NCBI GenBank assembly: GCA_029007845.1
Contig: JAQXIP010000110.1
Span: 1-64,000, forward strand
Length of the DNA stretch: 64,000 nucleotides
Direction: 5' to 3'
Source: Clostridiales bacterium
Lineage (GTDB): Bacteria > Bacillota > Clostridia > Lachnospirales > Lachnospiraceae
Shown here: piece after piece, positions 57,491-64,000 of the stretch
Layout: each line of letters begins with the position of its first letter
How positions within the stretch are numbered: position 1 is the first letter of the stretch
Notes under the pieces: model-generated
Seen by the model: only the letters and a program-made list of their open reading frames with translations
Databases searched by the model: none
What the model was told of the DNA's origin: nothing
Position numbers and translations under genes: made by a program

Positions 57491-57500
57491 AGGTGCCTTT

Positions 57501-57809
57501 ATGTACGCAATTATTGCAACTGGTGGAAAACAGTACAAAGTTGAAGAAGGCGATATCATTAATGTTGAAAAAATTGATGCGGAAGCTGGATCAACTGTAA
57601 ACTTTGATCAGGTTTTAGTTGTAAACAATGGAGAAGTAAAAGTTGGAACTCCAACGGTAGCTGGCGCATCTGTTGATGCTTCTGTTGTAAAACAGGCTAA
57701 AGCAAAAAAAGTTATCGTATACAAGTACAAACCAAAGACTGGTTACCATAAGAAAAATGGTCACAGACAGCAGTATACGCAGGTTAAGATTGAAAAAATC
57801 AATGCTTAA
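57501..57809 (+). CDS. rplU: Ribosomal protein bL21
   Basis: A 102-aa large-subunit protein ([40 protein letters not shown] in the family place). The ATG at 57501 follows TATAGGAGGTG; the frame is open into the leader but without a start of quality. First gene of rplU-prp-rpmA. Confidence 0.95.
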   Translation: MYAIIATGGKQYKVEEGDIINVEKIDAEAGSTVNFDQVLVVNNGEVKVGTPTVAGASVDASVVKQAKAKKVIVYKYKPKTGYHKKNGHRQQYTQVKIEKINA

Positions 57810-57827
57810 TCAAGCAGGACTGATACG

Positions 57828-58157
57828 ATGATCACTATTGAAAAATATTATAATGACCATGAGAAGCTATGCGGATTCCATACAGATGGACATGCAGAGT
57901 TTGCAGATGCCGGAGAAGATGTGGTGTGTGCCGCAGTTTCGGCGCTGGTGCTTAATGCAGTTAATTCCATCGAATCATTTACGGAAGATCACATTGTTTG
58001 TACTGCCAGTGAAGACGGTGGTCGGATCGATTTCCGGATTCATTCATCGGTCAGCCATGAATCAGAGATTCTTTTGAATTCCCTTTTTCTGGGATTAGAA
58101 GCAGTCAGGGATGCATATGGTGAACAGTATGGCAGAGAATTTATTCATATCATTTAA
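57828..58157 (+). CDS. prp: Ribosomal-processing cysteine protease Prp
   Basis: A 109-aa cysteine protease (YsxB family) that removes the N-terminal extension of bL27. The active-site His is in TDGHAEF and the Cys in GEDVVCAAVS. It lies between rplU and rpmA, as in other Firmicutes, and the downstream L27 carries the matching cleavage sequence. Confidence 0.93.
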   Translation: MITIEKYYNDHEKLCGFHTDGHAEFADAGEDVVCAAVSALVLNAVNSIESFTEDHIVCTASEDGGRIDFRIHSSVSHESEILLNSLFLGLEAVRDAYGEQYGREFIHII

Positions 58158-58172
58158 GGAGGTGTATGTGAC

Positions 58173-58460
58173 ATGTTAAAAATGAACCTTCAGTTTTTTG
58201 CTCATAAAAAGGGAGTTGGTTCCACAAAGAACGGTCGTGATTCCGAATCCAAAAGACTTGGCGCAAAAAGAGCCGACGGACAGTTTGTATTAGCAGGTAA
58301 CATCCTGTACAGACAGCGTGGCACCAAGATTCATCCAGGTGTAAACGTAGGACGTGGCGGAGATGATACTTTGTATGCGTTAACAGATGGTGTTCTTAGA
58401 TTTGAGCGTAAAGGCAGAGATAAGAAACAGGCTTCTGTATACCCAGTTGAGTCAAAATAA
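58173..58460 (+). CDS. rpmA: Ribosomal protein bL27 with Prp-cleaved N-terminus
   Basis: A 95-aa large-subunit protein. The start [17 protein letters not shown] contains the Firmicute cleavage motif [10 protein letters not shown], after which the mature N-terminus reaches the peptidyl transferase centre. AAGGAGGTG precedes the ATG. A terminator follows. Confidence 0.95.
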   Translation: MLKMNLQFFAHKKGVGSTKNGRDSESKRLGAKRADGQFVLAGNILYRQRGTKIHPGVNVGRGGDDTLYALTDGVLRFERKGRDKKQASVYPVESK

Positions 58461-58484
58461 TAGATGAGTAACGTCTAGGATACG

Positions 58485-58526
58485 ATCCCCAAATTTTTGA
58501 GCAGTCAAGGATTTGGGGATTTTTTT
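58485..58526 (+). terminator. Terminator after rpmA
   Basis: ATCCCCAAAT (58485-58494) pairs perfectly with ATTTGGGGAT (58511-58520), followed by a T tract. It separates the ribosomal unit from obg, though some read-through is likely since obg starts 20 bases later. Confidence 0.85.
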
Positions 58527-58545
58527 CAGAAAGAAATGAGGAAAT

Positions 58546-59781
58546 ATGTTCGCAGACAGAGCTAAAATATATATCCGCTCCGGAAAAGGCGGAGATGGCC
58601 ACGTAAGTTTCCGACGGGAACTGTATGTTCCGGCAGGCGGCCCGGATGGTGGCGATGGTGGAAAAGGCGGAGATCTGATCTTTGAGATTGATGAAGGTTT
58701 AAATACGTTAAATGAGTTCCGCCATATTCGAAAATATTGTGCCGGAGACGGGGAACCAGGCAGCAAGAAACGCTGTCATGGACGGGACGGAAGCGATATG
58801 ATCGTGAAAGTTCCTCCCGGAACCATTATAAAAGAGGCAGAAAGCGGAAAAGTAATTACCGATATGAATTATGACAACCCAAGAGAGGTGATTCTTCGCG
58901 GGGGAAATGGTGGAAAAGGAAATATGAATTACGCCACTTCTACCATGCAGGCGCCAAAATTTGCCCAGCCAGGTCAGCAGGCAAAGGAACTGAACGTCAT
59001 ATTAGAGTTAAAAGTAATTGCGGATGTCGGTCTTGTAGGCTTTCCAAACGTAGGAAAATCAACCTTTTTATCCCGGGTAACCAATGCAAAACCAAAGATT
59101 GCCAATTATCATTTTACAACACTGAATCCGAACCTTGGTGTCGTCGATCTGGAAGGTGCAGATGGTTTTGTCATTGCAGATATTCCAGGATTAATTGAAG
59201 GTGCTTCTGAGGGAATTGGCCTTGGACACGAGTTTCTACGCCATATTGAACGGACAAAAGTCATTATTCATGTGGTGGATGCGGCTTCCACAGAAGGACG
59301 GGATCCAATCAGGGATATCAAGGTCATTAATGAGGAATTGGAGAGGTACAATCCGGAGCTTGCAAAAAGACCACAGATTATTGCAGCTAATAAAATTGAT
59401 GTGTTTTATGGCACGGAAGAAGAGACGGTTATTACCTTATTAAAAGAAGAATTTGAACCACAGGGGATTAAGGTCTTTCCAATATCTGCTGTTAGTGGTA
59501 AAGGGGTAAAGGAACTGCTTTATTACACAAAACAGGTTCTGGATTCTCTGGATCAAAAGCCGGTGACTTTTGAACGGGAATTCTTCCCGGAATTAATGGC
59601 AAATACAGATGACAAAGTTGCAATTGAACAGGTGGATGAACACACATTCTCCGTTACTGGTTCCCGAATCCGCAGGCTGCTTGGATATACCAACTTAGAT
59701 TCTGAAAAAGGATTTGCTTTCTTCCAGAAGTTTCTTCATGAAAACGGAATTATTGATGAACTGGAAGAAAAAGGAATTTAA
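58546..59781 (+). CDS. obgE: GTPase Obg (CgtA)
   Basis: A 411-aa GTPase involved in 50S assembly and stress control. It has the glycine-rich Obg fold (GGPDGGDGGKGG, GRDGSDMIVKVPPG), the G domain with GFPNVGKST near residue 165, DIPGLIEGA and NKID, and a C-terminal OCT domain. TGAGGAAAT lies before the ATG. Normal position after rpmA. Confidence 0.95.
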   Translation: MFADRAKIYIRSGKGGDGHVSFRRELYVPAGGPDGGDGGKGGDLIFEIDEGLNTLNEFRHIRKYCAGDGEPGSKKRCHGRDGSDMIVKVPPGTIIKEAESGKVITDMNYDNPREVILRGGNGGKGNMNYATSTMQAPKFAQPGQQAKELNVILELKVIADVGLVGFPNVGKSTFLSRVTNAKPKIANYHFTTLNPNLGVVDLEGADGFVIADIPGLIEGASEGIGLGHEFLRHIERTKVIIHVVDAASTEGRDPIRDIKVINEELERYNPELAKRPQIIAANKIDVFYGTEEETVITLLKEEFEPQGIKVFPISAVSGKGVKELLYYTKQVLDSLDQKPVTFEREFFPELMANTDDKVAIEQVDEHTFSVTGSRIRRLLGYTNLDSEKGFAFFQKFLHENGIIDELEEKGI

Positions 59782-59852
59782 GAAGGGGATACCGTGTTAT
59801 TAGAGGATTATTCTTTTGAATACTATAAATAAGAAAGTGAGTAAAATAGAGG

Positions 59853-60143
59853 ATGAATAGTAAGCAGAGAGCCTATCTGAAGGGGCTTGCCATGAACATC
59901 AATCCCATTTTCCAGATTGGAAAAGGAAGCCTGTCACCTGAGATGACAAAAGCAGTGGATGAGGCATTGGAAGCAAGAGAGTTGATTAAACTATCGGTTC
60001 TGAAAAACTGCGGGGATGAGCCAAAAGAACTGGCTGTAACGATTGCAGAACATACCCGTTCAGAGATAGTTCAGGTTATCGGAAAAAAAATTGTGTTGTA
60101 CCGGGAGTCTAAAACAAAGAAAAAGATTGAACTTCCAAAGTAA
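59853..60143 (+). CDS. yhbY: YhbY family RNA-binding protein
   Basis: A 96-aa CRS1/YhbY-domain protein (RAYLKGLAMNINPIFQIGKG, split at Asn, and the KNC...ELA helix) that associates with pre-50S particles. AGAGGATG overlaps the start region. It sits between obg and nadD, as in many Firmicutes. Confidence 0.9.
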   Translation: MNSKQRAYLKGLAMNINPIFQIGKGSLSPEMTKAVDEALEARELIKLSVLKNCGDEPKELAVTIAEHTRSEIVQVIGKKIVLYRESKTKKKIELPK

Positions 60144-60158
60144 CAGGAAGGTGGTAAT

Positions 60159-60845
60159 ATGCAGACGGTAAAAATCGGATTAATGGGTGGCACGTTTAAT
60201 CCCATTCACAATGGACATCTGCTTCTGGCAGAGGCGGCAAAGGAGCAGTACCATCTGGATCATGTGGTATTTCTGCCTGCCCGGAAACCACCACATAAAC
60301 TGGAGAAAGAAATTCTTCCAGATAAACTGCGGTTTGAATTAACCCAAAAAGCGGTCAGGGATAATTCCGATTTTTCCGTGTCATCTATAGAGCTGGAACG
60401 TCTTGGAGTTACTTATACAGCGGATACTTTGGAAATACTGTCAAAAAAACCGGATCTTTTATTGCAGGGCAATGATTCCGGTCGGCTTAAGGAATTGCTG
60501 TCTCTGGCTGCAGGGAAGATTGATTTTTATTTTATTATCGGTGGCGATTCCTTATTGCAATTTGCATCCTGGAAGTCGCCAGCAAAAATTCTGCGCAATG
60601 CAGTCATTCTTGCTTCTGGAAGAGCAGGAGTAACCGCATCTCAGGATCCTGATATTCTTTTGCAGGCGGCACAGTCGTTAGAGAAACAGTTTGGCGGCAG
60701 GATTGATCTTATAAAACTTCCGCAGATTTCCATCTCTTCCTCTGATATCCGGGAAAAGTTAAAACACAACCAGTCCATTCGCTACCTGTTACCGGAAGAA
60801 GTGAGAATACAGCTTTTACAGGAATTTGATTCTAAAAGAGGATAA
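60159..60845 (+). CDS. nadD: Nicotinate-nucleotide adenylyltransferase
   Basis: A 228-aa nucleotidyltransferase forming NaAD in NAD synthesis. Motifs are GLMGGTFNPIHNGHLLLAE and the C-terminal ISISSSDIRE. An insertion around residues 95-115 makes it slightly longer than the Bacillus enzyme, which is common in Clostridia. AGGAAGGTGG precedes the ATG. Confidence 0.93.
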   Translation: MQTVKIGLMGGTFNPIHNGHLLLAEAAKEQYHLDHVVFLPARKPPHKLEKEILPDKLRFELTQKAVRDNSDFSVSSIELERLGVTYTADTLEILSKKPDLLLQGNDSGRLKELLSLAAGKIDFYFIIGGDSLLQFASWKSPAKILRNAVILASGRAGVTASQDPDILLQAAQSLEKQFGGRIDLIKLPQISISSSDIREKLKHNQSIRYLLPEEVRIQLLQEFDSKRG

Positions 60846-60848
60846 AAA

Positions 60849-61430
60849 ATGAATGATTCAATGGAATTGATTGCAAAAATACAGGATAAGCTAAAAGATA
60901 AATTAAGTGAGAAACGTTTTCAGCACACATTAGGCGTACAGTATACCTGTGCCTGTATGGCGATGCGATATGGTGAGGACGTATATCTGGCAAGCCTTGC
61001 CGGTCTCTTACATGATTGTGTGAAATATATGTCTGATGAGAAATTATTGGAAAAATGTATGAAATACCAGATTCCGGTCAGAGATGTGGAGCAAAGGAAT
61101 CCTTATCTTCTCCATGCAAAACTAGGTGCATACTATGCAAAAGAAAAGTATGGTGTGTCGGATTCCCGTGTTTTATCTGCAATTACCTGGCATACGACAG
61201 GGAAACCGGATATGAATTTACTGGAGAAAATCTTATTTGCAGCAGATTATCTGGAACCGGGAAGAAAACAGATTCCTGGACTCACAGATGTACGCAGACT
61301 TGCTTTTGTAGATATCGATCAGACCGTCGCACTGATTTTAAAAAATACGCTTTCTTATCTGGATGGTATGAACAGTAAAGAAATTGACTCCTATACAAGG
61401 GAAGCGTATGAATATTACTCTAATCTATGA
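60849..61430 (+). CDS. yqeK: YqeK, HD-domain Ap4A hydrolase
   Basis: A 193-aa HD-domain phosphohydrolase, a symmetrical Ap4A hydrolase in Firmicutes. Metal ligands are in RFQHTLGV, AGLLHDCVKY, HAKLGAYYA and ITWHTTG. It starts three bases after nadD, with AGAGGATAA as the site, and precedes rsfS, the standard order nadD-yqeK-rsfS. Confidence 0.92.
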   Translation: MNDSMELIAKIQDKLKDKLSEKRFQHTLGVQYTCACMAMRYGEDVYLASLAGLLHDCVKYMSDEKLLEKCMKYQIPVRDVEQRNPYLLHAKLGAYYAKEKYGVSDSRVLSAITWHTTGKPDMNLLEKILFAADYLEPGRKQIPGLTDVRRLAFVDIDQTVALILKNTLSYLDGMNSKEIDSYTREAYEYYSNL

Positions 61431-61452
61431 GCTTCAAGAAAGGAAGAGAAGA

Positions 61453-61800
61453 ATGACATCAAAAGAAATGGCAAAAACAGCATATCTGGCACTGGATGAA
61501 AAAAAAGGTGGCGATATCCGGATTATTGACATATCTGATATTACCGTAATTGCAGATTATTTTATTATTGCAGATGGTTCCAATGCTCCGCAGGTGGATG
61601 CACTGGTTGATTGTGTGGAAGAGAAAATGGCGCAAAAAGGCTGTCATCCAAAGCGAATTGAGGGGAATCGTTCTTCAAGCTGGATCCTGATGGATTATGG
61701 CGATGTAGTCGTCCATGTTTTTTCAAAAGAAGACCGCTTATTCTATGATCTGGAGAGAATCTGGAGAGACGGAAAAATTGTTACGGTAGATTCGTTATAA
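61453..61800 (+). CDS. rsfS: Ribosomal silencing factor RsfS
   Basis: A 115-aa RsfS/Iojap protein that binds uL14 and blocks subunit joining under starvation. Family motifs are DITVIADYFIIADGSN and IEGNRSSSWILMDYGDVVVHVF, the latter in two blocks. The ATG at 61453 follows AAGAAAGGAAGAG. Last gene of the obg-to-rsfS run. Confidence 0.93.
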   Translation: MTSKEMAKTAYLALDEKKGGDIRIIDISDITVIADYFIIADGSNAPQVDALVDCVEEKMAQKGCHPKRIEGNRSSSWILMDYGDVVVHVFSKEDRLFYDLERIWRDGKIVTVDSL

Positions 61801-61811
61801 GACTTAAAACT

Positions 61812-61858
61812 AAGACTTCCCACGAAGCATGTCAGTGAATTTACATGTGGGAAGTCTT
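61812..61858. terminator. Terminator between rsfS and lexA (convergent)
   Basis: AAGACTTCCCAC (61812-61823) pairs perfectly with GTGGGAAGTCTT (61847-61858), followed by a T-rich run on the + strand. It probably also stops the convergent lexA transcript. Confidence 0.82.
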
Positions 61859-61901
61859 TATTTTCCGACGTAATGGCGGTTCAAGACAGTTACCGTCATG
61901 A

Positions 61902-62516
61902 TTAGAATTTGCGGAATAATCCGCAGACCTTGCCAAGAATCGAAACCTCGTCGACAATAATCGGTTCCATATAATCATTTTCCGGCTGCAGGCGGAAATG
62001 TCCCTTTTCTTTATAGAATGTCTTAACCGTAGCACTATCTTCTACAAGAGCAACAACAATATCTCCATTCAAAGCGGTATCCTGACGCTGTACCAAAAGA
62101 AGATCCCCATTAAATATTCCAACATTAATCATACTTTCGCCTTTTACCCGGAGCATAAATGTCTCTGAATTGGGAAGATCCTCTGCCAGCATAGGAAAAT
62201 AACCTTCAATATTCTCCTGAGCCAGAATCGGCTGTCCGGCTGCAACTGTTCCAACAATTGGAATACTAGCAATTTCACGTCTTGTCAGATTAAATGTATC
62301 ATCTACAATTTCAATCGCCCGGGGCTTTGTTGGATCCCGTCTTATATATCCGTTTTTTTCCAATGATTCTAAGTGAGAGTGAACGGAAGATGTTGACTTG
62401 AGATGTACTGTCTCACAGATCTCCCGGACAGTAGGGGGATAGCCTTTCTTTAGAATCTGTTCTTTTATATATTCCAGTATCTCTGACTGCTTTGCTGTAA
62501 TTTTTCCCTGACTCAT
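61902..62516 (-). CDS. lexA: SOS repressor LexA
   Basis: A 204-aa repressor on the - strand. The N-terminal winged helix (YPPTVREICETVHLKSTSSVHSHL, in two blocks), the self-cleavage Ala-Gly in TVAAGQPI, the catalytic Ser in KGESMIN and Lys in ATVKTFYK are present. The start at 62516 follows GAGGAGGAAC. A LexA box lies just upstream of its -35, so it is autoregulated. Confidence 0.95.
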   Translation of the reverse strand: MSQGKITAKQSEILEYIKEQILKKGYPPTVREICETVHLKSTSSVHSHLESLEKNGYIRRDPTKPRAIEIVDDTFNLTRREIASIPIVGTVAAGQPILAQENIEGYFPMLAEDLPNSETFMLRVKGESMINVGIFNGDLLLVQRQDTALNGDIVVALVEDSATVKTFYKEKGHFRLQPENDYMEPIIVDEVSILGKVCGLFRKF

Positions 62517-62545
62517 AATGTTCCTCCTCATCATATCTTAGAACA

Positions 62546-62574
62546 AGTATATTACATTAAAATCTGGATGTCAA
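62546..62574 (-). promoter_or_regulatory. lexA promoter
   Basis: On the - strand, TTGACA (62569-62574), a 17-base spacer and TATACT (62546-62551), 30 bases before the start codon. Confidence 0.75.
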
Positions 62575-62583
62575 ACGAAAAAT

Positions 62584-62654
62584 CGAACATAGTTTCGAAA
62601 AAGGGTTTGACAAACAGATGTTCGTGTTTTATAATATATTCAAACAGGTGTTCG
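62584..62654. promoter_or_regulatory. Three LexA boxes over the lexA/yneA divergent region
   Basis: CGAACATAGTTTCG (62584-62597), CAAACAGATGTTCG (62611-62624) and CAAACAGGTGTTCG (62641-62654) each match the Firmicute box CGAAC-N4-GTTCG with one mismatch. The first lies between the two -35 boxes; the second sits in the spacer of the yneA promoter and the third just after its -10. Confidence 0.87.
62607..62635 (+). promoter_or_regulatory. yneA promoter
   Basis: A consensus TTGACA (62607-62612), 17-base spacer and TATAAT (62630-62635). Two LexA boxes overlap or flank it, so it should be tightly repressed until DNA damage. Confidence 0.88.
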
Positions 62655-62687
62655 AGTGTTTTTAGTCAATCTTAGGAGGAATGTGCT

Positions 62688-63056
62688 ATGTATAATCAGA
62701 TTATGTTTGGGAATCCATTTGCAGGGTTCTTTCAGAAATCGAAATCAGGTTTTCTGCATGGAATGCTTATTGTATTTGTTTTAGCAGTTTGTGTCTGTTT
62801 CCTTGGGCATCATGTAACAAAAGCAGACCGTCCACACAGCCAGAAGTTGATTACAAAAGTAGAAGTAAAAGCGGGAGACAGCGTATGGCAGATTGCAGAG
62901 CAGTATTATTCCAGTGAATTTGGCTCTCTGAATGACTATATACAGGAGATAGAAGACATTAACGGTATTTCTGCCGAGTACGTTCAGGCAGGAGGATGTC
63001 TTACTATCCCTTACTACGAGGAATCCTATGATGAAACTTCTATAAATTACCAATAA
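62688..63056 (+). CDS. yneA: YneA-like SOS cell-division inhibitor (LysM)
   Basis: A 122-aa membrane protein. One transmembrane helix (about residues 25-43) is followed by an extracytoplasmic LysM domain (VEVKAGDSVWQIAEQYYSS, then LTIPY). Topology, size, divergence from lexA and SOS control match YneA of Bacillus, which delays division after DNA damage. TTAGGAGGAATG precedes the ATG. Sequence identity outside LysM is not judged here. Confidence 0.83.
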   Translation: MYNQIMFGNPFAGFFQKSKSGFLHGMLIVFVLAVCVCFLGHHVTKADRPHSQKLITKVEVKAGDSVWQIAEQYYSSEFGSLNDYIQEIEDINGISAEYVQAGGCLTIPYYEESYDETSINYQ

Positions 63057-63141
63057 TTAGTCAAAATGTGCCATACTTTTAACACCTTTGTTTTTTAGAA
63101 TCATCGATAGATGATGACAAGAGATAAAGGTGGTTATATAT

Positions 63142-64000
63142 ATGTTTTCAAAGATTTCTAACAATCCCGATTTTAACTTCAGTTTCAAAAAGTGGATTTG
63201 TTCCTGTTCCGTTGCACTGCTTTCCGGAATGTTGGTTTCTTCTCCTGTGTTGGCATCGAACCAGTCGGAATCTTTACCTGCGGATATCGCGTTGGCTTCC
63301 GAGATTGTGCCGCCCGAAGGAGATGCGATTGCCGCAGCAAGCTATTCAGGAGTATCTGTTTTTACTTTAAATGATCCGGATCAGATTACAGTTACGATGA
63401 ATGGTGTTGAAAAAAAGTATACCGGCAAATGTTATAATAACATCAGCTTCAACACAGATCCCATTGATTTATCTTCCACACCGGCAATTGTGAAAAATTC
63501 GGTATTATATGTTCCTGCCAAAAAAGTATTTTCAGAGGTGCTTCATACAGGCTACTCCTTTAATGAGACAAGCAGGACATTAACTCTTTCCCAGTTTAAC
63601 CGGACACTCAGTATGAAACTGGATGATAAAAAAGTAACATTAACAACCGATACAAAAACAATATCGAAAACGATAAGTGCTGCACCTTTTCTGGTTCAAT
63701 ATTCCATTGCTCCTGAAAACACAACCAGTGATATTATGGTTCCAGTTAGTTCGGTATGTTCCCTTTTAGGATATCAGTATTCTTCTGGAGAGAATTCCCA
63801 AAAACTGATTACGACCGATATTGCCCCTTCCGACAATCTGACAATCTATCAGACAATCCAATCACCCGTTCACAGGCTGTCTGATTTTAATACTTATCAA
63901 AATATGATTTATAATATGCGGGTTTCTGGTAATGCTACGGAAGATGTTTTCTTCGTTAATAATATCTATTCTTTTAAGGATTTGATGCAGTATTCAGTAG
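63142..64000 (+). CDS. Secreted protein with copper-amine-oxidase-like N-domains, 3' end cut by window
   Basis: An open frame of 286 codons with no stop before the window ends. A long signal peptide (basic KK, hydrophobic SVALLSGMLVSS, cut after VLA near residue 39) is followed by two stalk-like CuAO-N1 repeats (NSVLYVPAKKVFSEVLHTGY, and MVPVSSVCSLLGYQY). Such domains often precede an N-acetylmuramoyl-L-alanine amidase or other wall enzyme, which would lie beyond the window. The ribosome binding site AAAGGTGG precedes the ATG. Confidence 0.75.
   Translation, partial: MFSKISNNPDFNFSFKKWICSCSVALLSGMLVSSPVLASNQSESLPADIALASEIVPPEGDAIAAASYSGVSVFTLNDPDQITVTMNGVEKKYTGKCYNNISFNTDPIDLSSTPAIVKNSVLYVPAKKVFSEVLHTGYSFNETSRTLTLSQFNRTLSMKLDDKKVTLTTDTKTISKTISAAPFLVQYSIAPENTTSDIMVPVSSVCSLLGYQYSSGENSQKLITTDIAPSDNLTIYQTIQSPVHRLSDFNTYQNMIYNMRVSGNATEDVFFVNNIYSFKDLMQYSV

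Noticed and set aside
1-64000. tRNA, rRNA, CRISPR array or complete IS/prophage
   Set aside because: No cloverleaf-like sequence, spaced direct repeats, transposase or phage structural gene was seen on reading through the window.

Overview
The window is a stretch of ordinary, gene-dense chromosome from a spore-forming Firmicute. Gene content and order point to the class Clostridia, most likely Lachnospiraceae. The signs are low-to-moderate GC, strong GGAGG ribosome binding sites, frequent TTG/GTG starts, sporulation genes yqfC/yqfD, the DUF711/ACT pair, short HisG with HisZ, L27 with a cleavable N-terminus beside Prp, RecU, and a LexA/YneA SOS pair. No rRNA, tRNA, CRISPR array, prophage or complete insertion sequence was seen. 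Nearly all genes are on the + strand; only a zinc-ribbon membrane protein (about 52 kb) and lexA (about 62 kb) are on the - strand.

Layout. 0-12.5 kb: housekeeping enzymes (diguanylate cyclase fragment, MBL hydrolase, ACT/DUF711 pair, dipeptidase, small alarmone synthetase, rRNA methyltransferase, two pseudouridine synthases, YgiQ radical SAM protein, RecU). 12.7-19 kb: phosphate module pstS-pstC-pstA-pstB-phoU, a 38-aa membrane peptide, then phoP-phoR. 19.1-25.5 kb: histidine genes in two transcription units, hisZ-hisG-hisD and hisB-hisA-like-hisIE fusion, followed by a 53-aa membrane peptide and alaS. 28.2-36.5 kb: rpsU, yqfC, yqfD, phoH, ybeY, lipoprotein, SpoVB-like flippase and a flavoprotein. 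36.6-39.5 kb: MATE transporter and the decayed remains of an AAA ATPase/companion module. 39.5-51.8 kb: flavoprotein, proB-DUF896-5-FCL-proA, M14 peptidase, miaB, S66 peptidase, SNF2 helicase, lipid kinase. 53-61.8 kb: radical SAM pair with RNase G, rplU-prp-rpmA, obg, yhbY, nadD, yqeK, rsfS. 61.9-64 kb: lexA, divergent yneA, and the start of a secreted protein.

Main points of interest. (1) A pair of about 216-bp near-perfect palindromes with GTAAC...GTTAC ends and 8-bp target duplications. They look like a miniature transposable element, possibly of the IS66 type, and one copy has split the terminator behind hisD. (2) A PstS whose two halves are in circularly permuted order. (3) A HisA-like barrel that has lost three catalytic aspartates, encoded next to a degenerate HisF-like barrel fused to HisI-HisE. 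(4) Two +1 A frameshifts in poly-A runs, one in pstB and one in the ATPase relic; they are either real lesions or consensus errors.
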